Positions 34,029 through 42,315 of a stretch of DNA of 53,231 bases are shown piece by piece. The stretch spans positions 1 to 53,231 of the forward strand of contig CANDJN010000014.1 of the NCBI GenBank assembly GCA_947385085.1, in the 5' to 3' direction. How positions within the stretch are numbered: the stretch's first letter is position 1; each line of letters starts with the position of its first letter. Position numbers and translations under genes: made by a program. Source of the stretch: an uncultured Erysipelotrichaceae bacterium. Lineage in GTDB: Bacteria > Bacillota_I > Bacilli_A > Erysipelotrichales > Erysipelotrichaceae. Below the pieces are notes generated by a model. The model was not told where the DNA came from and made no database searches. It saw only the letters and a list, made by a program, of their open reading frames with translations.

Positions 34029-35251
34029 AAGTTCACTCCTTTTCTATAACGATCAAATTCATTTATCAAATCTATTCCACGCTTATATTTATCTCTGTTT
34101 TTGATAAAAGATGTTGCAGAAAAAATCAGACCTCTTTCCATTTTAATTTTTTCTTTAATGTCTGTTATCAAATCAAGATCTTTTACTTTTGTATCGCCTA
34201 CTATTCTGCGTATCATTTCCGTTCCAGCCATACCAACCGTGTCTGACATGATATTGGCAACATAATCTTCTATAAAGCTTGCGTTATATAATGGAAAAGT
34301 AACTTCTGTTTTTAACTTATGGAGTGCCTTTTCTTTAAACTGATCAAATATCGCTGCGATCGTCTGCTTTATCCATGAAATAAACTCTATATGATCCGGA
34401 GCCATAACAATTTTATTCGCCAGACTAAAAAACAAATTGCCTATTACATTTCCAACGTCATAGCCAATCGGTCCATAAAATGCAAATTCCGGATCAATAA
34501 TCTTTATTCCTGTCTCATTTATGAAAATAGAGCCAGAATGCAAATCTCCATGGATCAATGCCTGCGAAGCATTCATAAAGGTATTTCTAAGTACTCCTAC
34601 TTCTTTTTTTAAAGGCTCATCTGCATATAAAACGCTATTCACAAACGCTTCATTTCCTTTGGTTATTATATTCCTGTTTTTGTAATTAAAATATGGCTCT
34701 GTGAAAACAAGATCTTCAGAAATATCACATAATTCAACATTCGTAAACTTCTTTACCAAATCTTTTTTTAGATGACGATTCATCAGCAAGTCCGTTGTTG
34801 ATAATAAAACCTGCACCATGAAATCCGTAATTTCTTGACTTAAGTTTTCATATATATTGCCTTCCAGCAAGGCGATACGCAAATTTTTAAAATCAGAAAT
34901 ATCTTCCATAGTCAGTGCGCACATCGGCTCACTATAATGATAAATATGCGGAACCTTCCCCGGTGCGAAAGCGTTTTGCAGTTTTAAAATTTCTGCTTCA
35001 ATTTTATTCCGATACACTCCCAGCGGCCTTCCGGATGATTTTAGTCGCTTATCCGCCTGTTTAACGACTAATGATTGACCTGTCTTGTCATCCCATATTC
35101 TAAAAACATAATTAATGTTTCCATCACCGATTTCTTTTACATGCAAGGATGCCTCTTGATGGAAATAATCTAAATTTTCTCTTACAAAATCAATGACAGT
35201 ATTTTCATCTAACAAAAAATGATCTGTATAAACTCTTTCTGCTTCACTCAT
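34025..35251 (-). CDS. mtnK: S-methyl-5-thioribose kinase
   Basis: A 408-residue kinase with the aminoglycoside-phosphotransferase fold. The nucleotide loop is GDGNINYVFR (42-51), and Lys64 is in VVKQAD. The catalytic loop is HGDLHSGS (234-241) and the metal motif DPEF (253-256), as in MtnK. It makes 5-methylthioribose-1-phosphate, or 5-deoxyribose-1-phosphate, from the free sugar and ATP. It is the first gene of the array behind the promoter at 35294-35322. No other methionine-salvage gene (mtnB, C, D, W or X) is present, which favours a DHAP-shunt role. Confidence 0.9.
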   Translation of the reverse strand: MSEAERVYTDHFLLDENTVIDFVRENLDYFHQEASLHVKEIGDGNINYVFRIWDDKTGQSLVVKQADKRLKSSGRPLGVYRNKIEAEILKLQNAFAPGKVPHIYHYSEPMCALTMEDISDFKNLRIALLEGNIYENLSQEITDFMVQVLLSTTDLLMNRHLKKDLVKKFTNVELCDISEDLVFTEPYFNYKNRNIITKGNEAFVNSVLYADEPLKKEVGVLRNTFMNASQALIHGDLHSGSIFINETGIKIIDPEFAFYGPIGYDVGNVIGNLFFSLANKIVMAPDHIEFISWIKQTIAAIFDQFKEKALHKLKTEVTFPLYNASFIEDYVANIMSDTVGMAGTEMIRRIVGDTKVKDLDLITDIKEKIKMERGLIFSATSFIKNRDKYKRGIDLINEFDRYRKGVNL

Positions 35252-35293
35252 ATATCCGATCCCTTAGACATTGCCTATTTTCCTTTCATATTA

Positions 35294-35322
35294 AGTATAA
35301 AGTTTAACAAAATCGGACACAA
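35294..35322 (-). promoter_or_regulatory. Sigma-A promoter of the mtnK array
   Basis: TTGTGT and TATACT are spaced 17 bases apart on the minus strand, about 35 bases upstream of the mtnK start codon. Confidence 0.6.
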
Positions 35323-35390
35323 CACAGATACTGTCGAATATGTAAGCTTATCTGTTTAAAAATGAATTTTAATGCAAATGCATTGTTGAA

Positions 35391-35422
35391 GAAAAAAAAT
35401 CTACCGAATTATTCGATAGATC
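35391..35422 (-). terminator. Terminator overlapping the end of the TPR-like gene
   Basis: On the minus strand ATCTATCGAA and TTCGGTAGAT pair around TAA and are followed by eight T. The loop is the gene's own stop codon. Confidence 0.8.
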
Positions 35423-36029
35423 TCTTTGCTGCAAATTCATTTTCATGCGTTTTGGCCAGAGCTTCAAAATGTGCAGCCTTATCATGGTCTCCTTTATTTT
35501 TATACATAACGGATAACAAATATTCATTGATATATTTTTCTTCATCAGCACAATGCTCATATAACTGCAAAACCTCATCCAAATACTTATAGTCTTTTTC
35601 AAACAAGATATTATAAGACATTTCTACATTCTTTTTAACATCCTCATTTTTTAACGTTTTTGACAACTTATAAAATTTCTCTATTCTTTTAGAATCGCTG
35701 ACGGACAGATAATAATTAAATCCATTTACATATACATCCTGCTTCTGATGTTCACTAAGTCGCATATCTAATAAAGTATCGAATTGTCGGTCAATCATTT
35801 TTTTGTTATCACGCAGCATAGCTCCATTTAACCTGCAATATTCTATATTAAAGGGAGGGAATACAAATTTTATCGTTTTACTTTTTAATATTCTTTCTAA
35901 TCCTTCATAATCCCGATCTTTAAAGCAAACATAAATCTTATTCTGATATCTTTTTTTTAACAGGAATTGTAAGATCGGCTGTCCTACAATCAGCAAAACC
36001 GTGAAAATAATCAGCATTTCTGTTTTCAT
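35409..36029 (-). CDS. Membrane-anchored helical-repeat (TPR-like) protein
   Basis: A 206-residue protein of unknown family. One hydrophobic segment near 5-24 acts as a signal anchor. The rest is helical, with a TPR-like spacing (YNILFEKDYKYLDEVLQLYE, SVMYKNKGDHDKAAHFEALA). It is upstream of the mtnK array on the same strand but has its own terminator, so it is a separate unit. Nothing links it functionally to the sugar genes. Confidence 0.7.
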   Translation of the reverse strand: MKTEMLIIFTVLLIVGQPILQFLLKKRYQNKIYVCFKDRDYEGLERILKSKTIKFVFPPFNIEYCRLNGAMLRDNKKMIDRQFDTLLDMRLSEHQKQDVYVNGFNYYLSVSDSKRIEKFYKLSKTLKNEDVKKNVEMSYNILFEKDYKYLDEVLQLYEHCADEEKYINEYLLSVMYKNKGDHDKAAHFEALAKTHENEFAAKRSIE

Positions 36030-36199
36030 ATCATTTTTTCTCCTCGTATCATAGATATTTTATACTAATTCAAACGATTTATCATCCCTAAATTAACATT
36101 TCGACAGAATTTAAACATTTCTTATTAAGCCTGTTCATAAATATTTAGTCCAATCATGTTTCAACATGCAATAGAAAAGGAAAGCTTCCTATGCAAAAT

Positions 36200-36249
36200 G
36201 TTGACAAATCAACAAGTATGTCTTAAACTATAGATGTTGATTTGTCAAC
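36200..36249 (+). promoter_or_regulatory. MarR promoter with two palindromic operators
   Basis: TTGACA (36201-36206) and TAAACT (36224-36229) are spaced 17 bases apart. GTTGACAAATCAAC (36200-36213) covers the -35 box, and its exact reverse complement GTTGATTTGTCAAC (36236-36249) covers the start region. The centres are 36 bases apart. The MarR protein encoded just downstream is the likely ligand, giving autorepression. Confidence 0.75.
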
Positions 36250-36275
36250 TTCTATTATGTAAGGAGACTTGGTAT

Positions 36276-36755
36276 ATGGTAGAACGCTTTGAAAAATTCT
36301 CTTACGCAATTTATGAAATTTCACGTTGCTGGCACAAGATAGCTCATGATGAATTGAAGAAATATGGGATCAAGGGATCGTATGCGACTTATTTCACCGC
36401 TATGTATCGTCATGAGAATGGCATCACCGCCGCAAGGCTAAGTGAAGTCTGTGGCAGAGATAAAGCAGATGTATCGCGAGCTTTGTCTTTGTTGGAGAAT
36501 AAGGGATTTGTGATCAGAAAGGAAAACGGTCGCAATCACTATCGTGCCAAGGTTTTTTTAACAAACGCGGGGAATGAGCTTGCGGCTTATATTATTCGCA
36601 GAATCCATGTTGCGTTGGATATCGGTGGCAACGGATTAAACATAGCACAGCGCGATACTTTTTATCAATGCTTGGAGCTGATCGCTGCCAACATGCGTGA
36701 TATCAGCGAAAACGGCTTGCCCGAGAATTCTCCTTATGAATCATCGCAACAGTAA
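36276..36755 (+). CDS. MarR-family transcriptional regulator
   Basis: A 159-residue winged-helix repressor of the MarR family. The recognition helix region is CGRDKADVSRALSLLENKGF near 65-84, followed by a basic wing (RKENGRNHYRA). I start at the ATG at 36276 after AAGGAGA. It is the first gene of an operon with a DegV gene, behind a promoter with paired operators. In Streptococci a MarR protein (FabT) controls fatty-acid synthesis and DegV proteins carry fatty acids; a similar lipid role is possible here but unproven. Confidence 0.88.
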   Translation: MVERFEKFSYAIYEISRCWHKIAHDELKKYGIKGSYATYFTAMYRHENGITAARLSEVCGRDKADVSRALSLLENKGFVIRKENGRNHYRAKVFLTNAGNELAAYIIRRIHVALDIGGNGLNIAQRDTFYQCLELIAANMRDISENGLPENSPYESSQQ

Positions 36756-36779
36756 GATAAAAAAGAAAAGGAGTTCATT

Positions 36780-37622
36780 ATGACAGTAAAAATTATTGTA
36801 GATTCGGCATGTGATATATCGGCAAGGGAGGCAGAAAGGCTGGGAATCATTCGCTTGCCATTAATTGTACGATTTGATCAGACAGAATATGAAGATGGCA
36901 TCACATTGACGAATGAAGAATTTTATCAGAAATTGAGTGAAAGCGATAACCTGCCAACGACATCACAGTTAACACCCGCTGCCTTTGCCAAGGTGTTTGA
37001 TGAAGTCAGCGCAGCGAATGATTCCGCTGTCGTCATTACGGTTTCCGCCAAATTATCCGGCACCTATCAAAGCGCAGTAATGGCCGCAAGTAACTATTCC
37101 AATATCCATGTGGTTGACAGTGCCACCGTATGCATCGGGGAGCGGATTTTGACAGAAAGAGCACTCGCCTTGTCCAAACAATCATTATCGGCAACGCAGA
37201 TCGTTGAAAAGCTGAATGAAGAAAAGCAACATATTGCTTTATATGCGCTGTTAGATACGCTGATTTATTTAAAAAAAGGAGGGCGCATCTCCCCCGCTAC
37301 CGCTTTTGCGGGAGAATTGCTTGCGGTGAAACCGCTTATTTCGGTAGAAGACGGTGAAGTAAAGCTGATCGGAAAAGCAAGAGGGACAAAACGGGGCAAT
37401 CGCTCATTAAACGATAAGATTGCCGAAAGCGGCGGCATTGATTTTGAAAGACCGTTTTCCTTGGGATACAGCGGTTTGAGCGATGAGCGCTTAAAAGATT
37501 ACGTCAACGACAGCGCCGATATTTGGGATAGCTTTGACAAACTGCCGGTTACTACTGTAGGATGTGTGATCGGTACGCACGCCGGTCCGGGAGCTATCGC
37601 CGTTGCTTTCTTTCATAAGTAA
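36780..37622 (+). CDS. DegV-family fatty-acid-binding protein
   Basis: A 280-residue DegV (FakB-type) protein. Family motifs are VDSACDIS near 7-14, ADN-like LPTTSQLTPAAF near 58-69, TVSAKLSGTYQSA near 95-107 and GTHAGPGAIAV near the C-terminus. FakB proteins hold a fatty acid while the FakA kinase phosphorylates it. No FakA gene is in the window. It follows the MarR gene by 24 bases with AAAGGAG upstream. Confidence 0.9.
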   Translation: MTVKIIVDSACDISAREAERLGIIRLPLIVRFDQTEYEDGITLTNEEFYQKLSESDNLPTTSQLTPAAFAKVFDEVSAANDSAVVITVSAKLSGTYQSAVMAASNYSNIHVVDSATVCIGERILTERALALSKQSLSATQIVEKLNEEKQHIALYALLDTLIYLKKGGRISPATAFAGELLAVKPLISVEDGEVKLIGKARGTKRGNRSLNDKIAESGGIDFERPFSLGYSGLSDERLKDYVNDSADIWDSFDKLPVTTVGCVIGTHAGPGAIAVAFFHK

Positions 37623-37633
37623 TCTGTATATTA

Positions 37634-37689
37634 AAAAACGATACTTGATTTGTCATCGACAAAAAATGACAAGCGGGTATCGTTTTTAT
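37634..37689 (+). terminator. Terminator of the MarR-DegV operon
   Basis: AAAACGATAC and GTATCGTTTT form the outer stem, TTTGTCAT and ATGACAA an inner stem; TTTTTAT follows. Confidence 0.75.
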
Positions 37690-37848
37690 GCAATGTTTTT
37701 GCTTTCACATCCATTTGATTTCTTATACATTTATACAGACACTTAGCTACTTAGCGATTATCATCATAAAAAGCATAACAAGTACTACATCATTTTATTT
37801 TATCGCTATCAATGCCATATTAAGAAAACCAATGATTTTGAAACGAGA

Positions 37849-38730
37849 TTATGCACTAAGCTTTTCTTTCATCCACACCAGGCTATCCTTGGTTTCCTCC
37901 CATGGCGTTTCTGCTTCCAAGGAAACAGCGCCTTGATATCCGCAAGCATCCAATTGTGCAAATAACTGGACAAAATCAATGTCTCCATCGCGCAAGGAAG
38001 TATGACAGAACGGTTTTTCAAACGCCGGATCATACGTATAATTTTTTATATGAACATGATCAATCCACGGCGCGATCAGCTTACATTCCTCACTCAATGT
38101 GGTATTTAAATATTGCGGCGGAACATTTTCCTTATACGCACGATAGCTGTTTGCCGGATCCCACAACAATTTTAAACAGTCGCTATGAATCGCAGATACC
38201 ACCTGTATCGTCATCGCCCCTTTCGGCAAATGAGAATACGGACAGTTTTCCAGCACCAGCGTAACGCCTGTTTCTGCTGCGACAGACACTGCCTTTTTCA
38301 CATTTTCTGTGATCAAGGCAATGTGTTCATCCGTTCCAAAATAGGGGGAACGGTTGTCGGGAAAGCGGAAAGGGAAAATCCGAACCCGCGGACAATCCAG
38401 CGCTTTGGCAATCTCGCATGCCCGTTTCAAATAACAAAGATGTTCCTCCATGCCTCCCTCAATTGTGTAAAACTCAGGATTGAATAATGATACATGATCG
38501 CCTTCTAATAATGGGCATAAAAAGAATACTGTGCTCGCAATACAAGAAACGCGGCAATTATATTCCTTCAACAACGCTTTGATCTGTGCTACTTCTGAAT
38601 CATCACATTGTTCAATGCTTTTGCCAAACACATTATGCAGCTCCACATCTCGATAGCCATATTCCTTCGCAATGCGTAGGGCAGTATTCAAATCGGCATC
38701 AATCTGATCAGTAATTACGGAAAGATACAT
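37849..38730 (-). CDS. Sugar phosphate isomerase/epimerase (AP-endonuclease-2-like TIM barrel)
   Basis: A 293-residue TIM-barrel protein of the IolE/IolI/hydroxypyruvate isomerase group. Metal-binding residues are expected in LVLENCPYSH (Glu near 150), KLLWDPANSY (Asp near 185), WIDHVHIKNY (His) and VSLEAETPW (Glu), all of which are present. I prefer the ATG at 38730, nine bases after GAGGAG, over the upstream in-frame GTG. It is divergent from a manA homologue. The substrate is not predictable; ketose epimerisation or inositol-type isomerisation are typical. Confidence 0.85.
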   Translation of the reverse strand: MYLSVITDQIDADLNTALRIAKEYGYRDVELHNVFGKSIEQCDDSEVAQIKALLKEYNCRVSCIASTVFFLCPLLEGDHVSLFNPEFYTIEGGMEEHLCYLKRACEIAKALDCPRVRIFPFRFPDNRSPYFGTDEHIALITENVKKAVSVAAETGVTLVLENCPYSHLPKGAMTIQVVSAIHSDCLKLLWDPANSYRAYKENVPPQYLNTTLSEECKLIAPWIDHVHIKNYTYDPAFEKPFCHTSLRDGDIDFVQLFAQLDACGYQGAVSLEAETPWEETKDSLVWMKEKLSA

Positions 38731-38753
38731 GTCTTTCACTCCTCTCTGAACTT

Positions 38754-38782
38754 ATTATAACATTATGACATTTTAGACGCAA
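38754..38782 (-). promoter_or_regulatory. Promoter of the TIM-barrel isomerase gene
   Basis: TTGCGT and TATAAT are spaced 17 bases apart on the minus strand. Confidence 0.5.
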
Positions 38783-38820
38783 TCCTTTTCGCCTTTTTGT
38801 TCTTATGTAATGACATTATA

Positions 38821-38849
38821 TTGACTTTCCCAGTATTCTGCTGTATAAT
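38821..38849 (+). promoter_or_regulatory. Promoter of the third manA homologue
   Basis: TTGACT and TATAAT are spaced 17 bases apart. This is a near-consensus sigma-A promoter, 28 bases upstream of the start codon. Confidence 0.75.
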
Positions 38850-38876
38850 GCAAAGGAAAGAAAAGAGGTAAACGCT

Positions 38877-39818
38877 ATGTATCCGCTGAAATTACAACCT
38901 TTATATGATAAGACAATTTGGGCCAATGATCGCCTGTCCACCATGCGTGGGTTAAAAGAAACCGGCATTGGCACAAGCTGGGAAGTCAGTGCGCACAAAA
39001 CAGCCAAAAATGTTATTTTGAATGGTGAATATGCCGGACAAACATTGTACGATTTGATTCAGGCAAATCCCAGAGCCATGCTGGGTGAAAAAACAGAATC
39101 TCAGTTGCTACGATTGGCTTTCTTGGATGCCAAAGAAGATTTATCCATTCAAGTCCATCCCTATGATGAATACGCTCATGAACATGAAAATGATGAAGGT
39201 AAAACCGAGGCATGGTATATTTTAGCGGCGGAGGAAGGCGCTACCCTGGTTGCCGGCACTACCAATCCCGATCAGAGCATCATCAAGGATGCTGTCGCAA
39301 GCGATCATGTAGAGGATTATGTGCGCAAGGTTCCTGTTTCTGCCGGTGATTTCATTTGTATTGATGCAGGAATGCTGCACGCTTTGGGAAAAGGAATTCT
39401 GGCATTGGAAGTCGGTCAAAACTCCAATATCACTTATCGCTTTTATGATTATCATCGCAAAAACAAGGATGGTTCGGAAAGAGAACTGCACATCGAAAAA
39501 AGTTTTGATGTCGCTGATTTCACCTTGGAAGCAAAAAAAATCGTTTCCGGTGTCTGCGATCATTGGCAGGATCAAACAAAAATGCTGGTAGATCGTCGTG
39601 AGTTTTCCGTGTTACAGGCTGATGTGGAAAACAGCTATACTCTGCATTGTGATAAACAGCGCTTTTATTGCTTAAGCAATGTCGGCAAAGACTGTGTCAT
39701 CCGCTATCAAGGAACGGAAATGCGCTTTGCCTATACGGAAAGCATCTTTATTCCTGCAGCTTGTGAGGATGTGGAAATTGTTGGCAATACGCGTGTTTTA
39801 ATCAGCTATGTGAAATAA
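38877..39818 (+). CDS. manA: Mannose-6-phosphate isomerase, class I (cupin)
   Basis: A second short ManA, 313 residues. The zinc site is complete: LSIQVHP (Gln and His, near 86-92), GKTEAWYIL (Glu) and DAGMLHALG (His), with the catalytic Arg in NITYRFYDYHR. AGAGGTAAACGCT precedes the ATG. It is monocistronic between a strong promoter and a terminator and is clearly diverged from the ManA at 4676-5638. It may be the housekeeping copy or serve a different sugar phosphate. Confidence 0.9.
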   Translation: MYPLKLQPLYDKTIWANDRLSTMRGLKETGIGTSWEVSAHKTAKNVILNGEYAGQTLYDLIQANPRAMLGEKTESQLLRLAFLDAKEDLSIQVHPYDEYAHEHENDEGKTEAWYILAAEEGATLVAGTTNPDQSIIKDAVASDHVEDYVRKVPVSAGDFICIDAGMLHALGKGILALEVGQNSNITYRFYDYHRKNKDGSERELHIEKSFDVADFTLEAKKIVSGVCDHWQDQTKMLVDRREFSVLQADVENSYTLHCDKQRFYCLSNVGKDCVIRYQGTEMRFAYTESIFIPAACEDVEIVGNTRVLISYVK

Positions 39819-39855
39819 TCGTGTAATATCCTATAAAGTCTTCATAACAAATGAT

Positions 39856-39885
39856 AAGCATCCGTTCCCCAGGATGCTTTTTTAA
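39856..39885 (+). terminator. Terminator of the third manA homologue
   Basis: AAGCATCC and GGATGCTT pair around an eight-base loop and are followed by TTTTAAT. Confidence 0.75.
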
Positions 39886-40043
39886 TATATTCGCATCTCT
39901 TTGCTCATGTTCTTTCCCTTACGATCCTTTAAAACGATGTGTTGCGACATGGCAGTCATTATATGACTAACAAACATAGACTACATTATTATTCTCGATT
40001 ATGCTATAATAATAACAGTTTTTGCGACATAAAAACCGCAAAC

Positions 40044-40066
40044 AAAAAAGACATCAATTTGATGTC
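40044..40066 (-). terminator. Terminator of the tRNA-Arg pair
   Basis: GACATC and GATGTC (extendable to 8 bp) pair on the minus strand, with TTTTTTG after. Confidence 0.65.
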
Positions 40067-40076
40067 ATGCACAAAA

Positions 40077-40151
40077 TGGCACCCTCTGTAGGAATCGAAC
40101 CTACAATTAGATCTTAGGAGGATCCTGTGATATCCATTTCACCAAGAGGGC
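40077..40151 (-). tRNA. tRNA-Arg (anticodon CCU)
   Basis: Acceptor arms GCCCTCT and AGAGGGT pair with a G-U at the first position. The anticodon loop CTCCTAA gives CCU, reading AGG. The T-arm GTAGGTTCGATTCCTAC and an encoded CCA are present. It lies seven bases from a second tRNA-Arg and shares its transcript. Confidence 0.92.
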
Positions 40152-40158
40152 ATAAAAA

Positions 40159-40235
40159 TGGCGCACCCGACAGGAATCGAACCTGCAACCTTTTGAATCG
40201 GAATCAAATGCGCTATCCAATTGCGCCACGGGCAC
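40159..40235 (-). tRNA. tRNA-Arg (anticodon CCG)
   Basis: Acceptor arms GTGCCCG and CGGGTGC pair with G-U wobbles. The anticodon stem TTTGA/TCAAA with loop TTCCGAT gives CCG, reading CGG. The T-arm and CCA are encoded. Confidence 0.92.
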
Positions 40236-40299
40236 GTGTACCTACATTTTATCATATTTTACCAAAATAGAAAAGGCTAAAATGAAAGGAGCAAGGCAT

Positions 40300-42138
40300 A
40301 TGAAGCGAACAATGAAATACCTGTTGATCGTGCTAAGCTTTCTATGCCTAATGATCACAATTCCTGCCATTCATGCCTATGATGCTTATCATATCAGCGA
40401 TTATCAAATTCATATTGACGTGGATAAAAGCGCCGTAATGAGTGTGGAAGAAGCAATCACGATAAAGGATTGCCGCAATCTGGAATTCACCAAAAGCATC
40501 CTGCAAAATTATTCCTATGATGCGAATCAAGATGGCACCGCTGAAAACTATGCTTATGGAATCAGCAATATCAAAGCAGAAGGGGCATCGTATACCACCA
40601 CGCACAGCGATGGCAAATACAGCGTTGCGTTCAAACTGGATCAGCCGGATGCGCAGATCGTTTTGCATTATAAGGTACGGCTAAGACGGTTTGATACCAA
40701 GGAAGAAGTCAATGTATTGCTATATCAGCTCATCTCTCCGGATCATGAGGGAACGATTGATCATTACAGCATTTCTTTGACGCTGCCCAATCGCCCCGAT
40801 ACCGCCTTTGATGTTTATGAGGTAGATCAAAGCATGGGACGCGGTCAATCCATCAATACCGCCCTGAATGATAAAACCTTGACCATCAGCGGTACATCGC
40901 CGTTGAAGGAAGGAACCGGCTTGGCGGTTTTCGCATCATTGCGCAATTTTTTCTTTAATTATTCTCATCCCTTTTCCTTCCATCTGTTCTTTACGATATT
41001 TTCGATCATCCTTGTTATGGGGGTTTATTTCGGCATCATCTACAGCAATCGTTTTCATAAGAAGTATATGGGCAAAACCAGCTATCCGCTCAGTGACATT
41101 GATGCTGGCTCGCTTGGCTACATCATTGACGGTGTGGTCGATGCGCCCGATATTATGACGATATTAATTGACTGGGCAAATCAGAATTATATTCACATTC
41201 ATAATGAAAATCAGACGGTTTCCATTCATATTATTCATGAGCTTCCTACATCCGCCAAGGGTTATGAAAAGCGCCTGTTTAATTTGATCTTTACCGATTA
41301 CACCATGGTTACGATTGATGAATTGGCAGTGCGTCGCTTAGAAAGTAAGATGAAGGATATTGAAAAGGAAATCCTGTTATATCAAGAACGGAAAAAGAGC
41401 CGCATCATCTATGCCAATCACTCCTATTCCGTTCAGCTGTTGTCGGCGCTTTTTATTGTGATTCCCCTATCATTGATCACCTTTTCCTGCGTCTATGAAG
41501 AACAGTTTTTGATAGGTCAGGCGCTCAAGCCGGCATTGACAGTGATGGGTATTGTCTATATCAACTGTCTGCCGTGGATCTGGCTGCTAAAGAATCAATA
41601 TCGTTTTTCCAAAAACGCTACGGACGTTTATCGTATTTTGATCATGTTAATCAATTTCATCTGCGGTGCCTTGCTTTATAGCTATTTACTGGGACATCAA
41701 ACACCGGTGGTCTATGTAGCAATTAATTATGTGCTAACCATTTTGATTGGCTGTGTCATTCTGTTCATGGATCATCGAACCATTTATGGTCGCAATCTCT
41801 ATGTAAAACTGCTAACGCTGCGGCAATTCATCCGTCATGCGAGTAACGATCAGCTGCTGCGCCGTTTACAGGAAGATCCATATTATTTTGAAGATATGCT
41901 GCCCTATGCGTATATCTTCGATATCACGGATATCTGGGGCAAGCGCTTCACCTCGATTCCCTTGCAGGCACCGCCATGGTATTTTCATCCCAACGCGGAG
42001 GCACAGTCCGTCATCTATTGGATGAATGGCTTGGAAGGCTCATTGAACGCGATAAAAAAAGCACTGTATCGCAAATCAGCGAAACCGAAGGCTTTGATGC
42101 CTGCTAAAAAAAAGGCATCCAGTGATAGCAGTAAATAA
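40300..42138 (+). CDS. DUF2207-domain membrane protein
   Basis: A 612-residue protein. A signal peptide (about 1-27, ending AIHA) leads to an extracellular DUF2207 domain (about 28-215) with features such as ISDYQIHIDVDKS and HYKVRLRRFDT. One membrane segment near 235-255 precedes a cytosolic part, and four more helices lie at about 387-495. A lysine-rich tail ends the protein. AAAGGAGCAAGGCAT before the ATG at 40300 sets the start; an upstream in-frame ATG overlaps the Shine-Dalgarno. It is monocistronic. The function of this family is unknown. Confidence 0.8.
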   Translation: MKRTMKYLLIVLSFLCLMITIPAIHAYDAYHISDYQIHIDVDKSAVMSVEEAITIKDCRNLEFTKSILQNYSYDANQDGTAENYAYGISNIKAEGASYTTTHSDGKYSVAFKLDQPDAQIVLHYKVRLRRFDTKEEVNVLLYQLISPDHEGTIDHYSISLTLPNRPDTAFDVYEVDQSMGRGQSINTALNDKTLTISGTSPLKEGTGLAVFASLRNFFFNYSHPFSFHLFFTIFSIILVMGVYFGIIYSNRFHKKYMGKTSYPLSDIDAGSLGYIIDGVVDAPDIMTILIDWANQNYIHIHNENQTVSIHIIHELPTSAKGYEKRLFNLIFTDYTMVTIDELAVRRLESKMKDIEKEILLYQERKKSRIIYANHSYSVQLLSALFIVIPLSLITFSCVYEEQFLIGQALKPALTVMGIVYINCLPWIWLLKNQYRFSKNATDVYRILIMLINFICGALLYSYLLGHQTPVVYVAINYVLTILIGCVILFMDHRTIYGRNLYVKLLTLRQFIRHASNDQLLRRLQEDPYYFEDMLPYAYIFDITDIWGKRFTSIPLQAPPWYFHPNAEAQSVIYWMNGLEGSLNAIKKALYRKSAKPKALMPAKKKASSDSSK

Positions 42139-42180
42139 ACGCGATGTTCTCATAATGGCTTGAGTGATCGCGTTTTTCTT
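42138..42180 (+). terminator. Terminator of the DUF2207 gene
   Basis: AACGCGAT and ATCGCGTT pair across a 22-base loop, with TTTCTT after. Confidence 0.6.
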
Positions 42181-42315
42181 ATGTTATGGATGCTTTTTAT
42201 ATCCCTTATCCTCTTTTTCTTAATATTTGCCCTGATTACCCTTATGCTTATGCCCTACTGTAATGAAAGGCAGCCGAGCAATCGAGGTTGTCAAGGCTTT
42301 ATCATCACTTCCTTT

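Noticed and set aside
22443..35251. Complete methionine salvage pathway
   Set aside because: Only the kinase and the isomerase-like protein are present; no mtnB, mtnC, mtnD, mtnW or mtnX homologue. The DHAP shunt explains the genes better.
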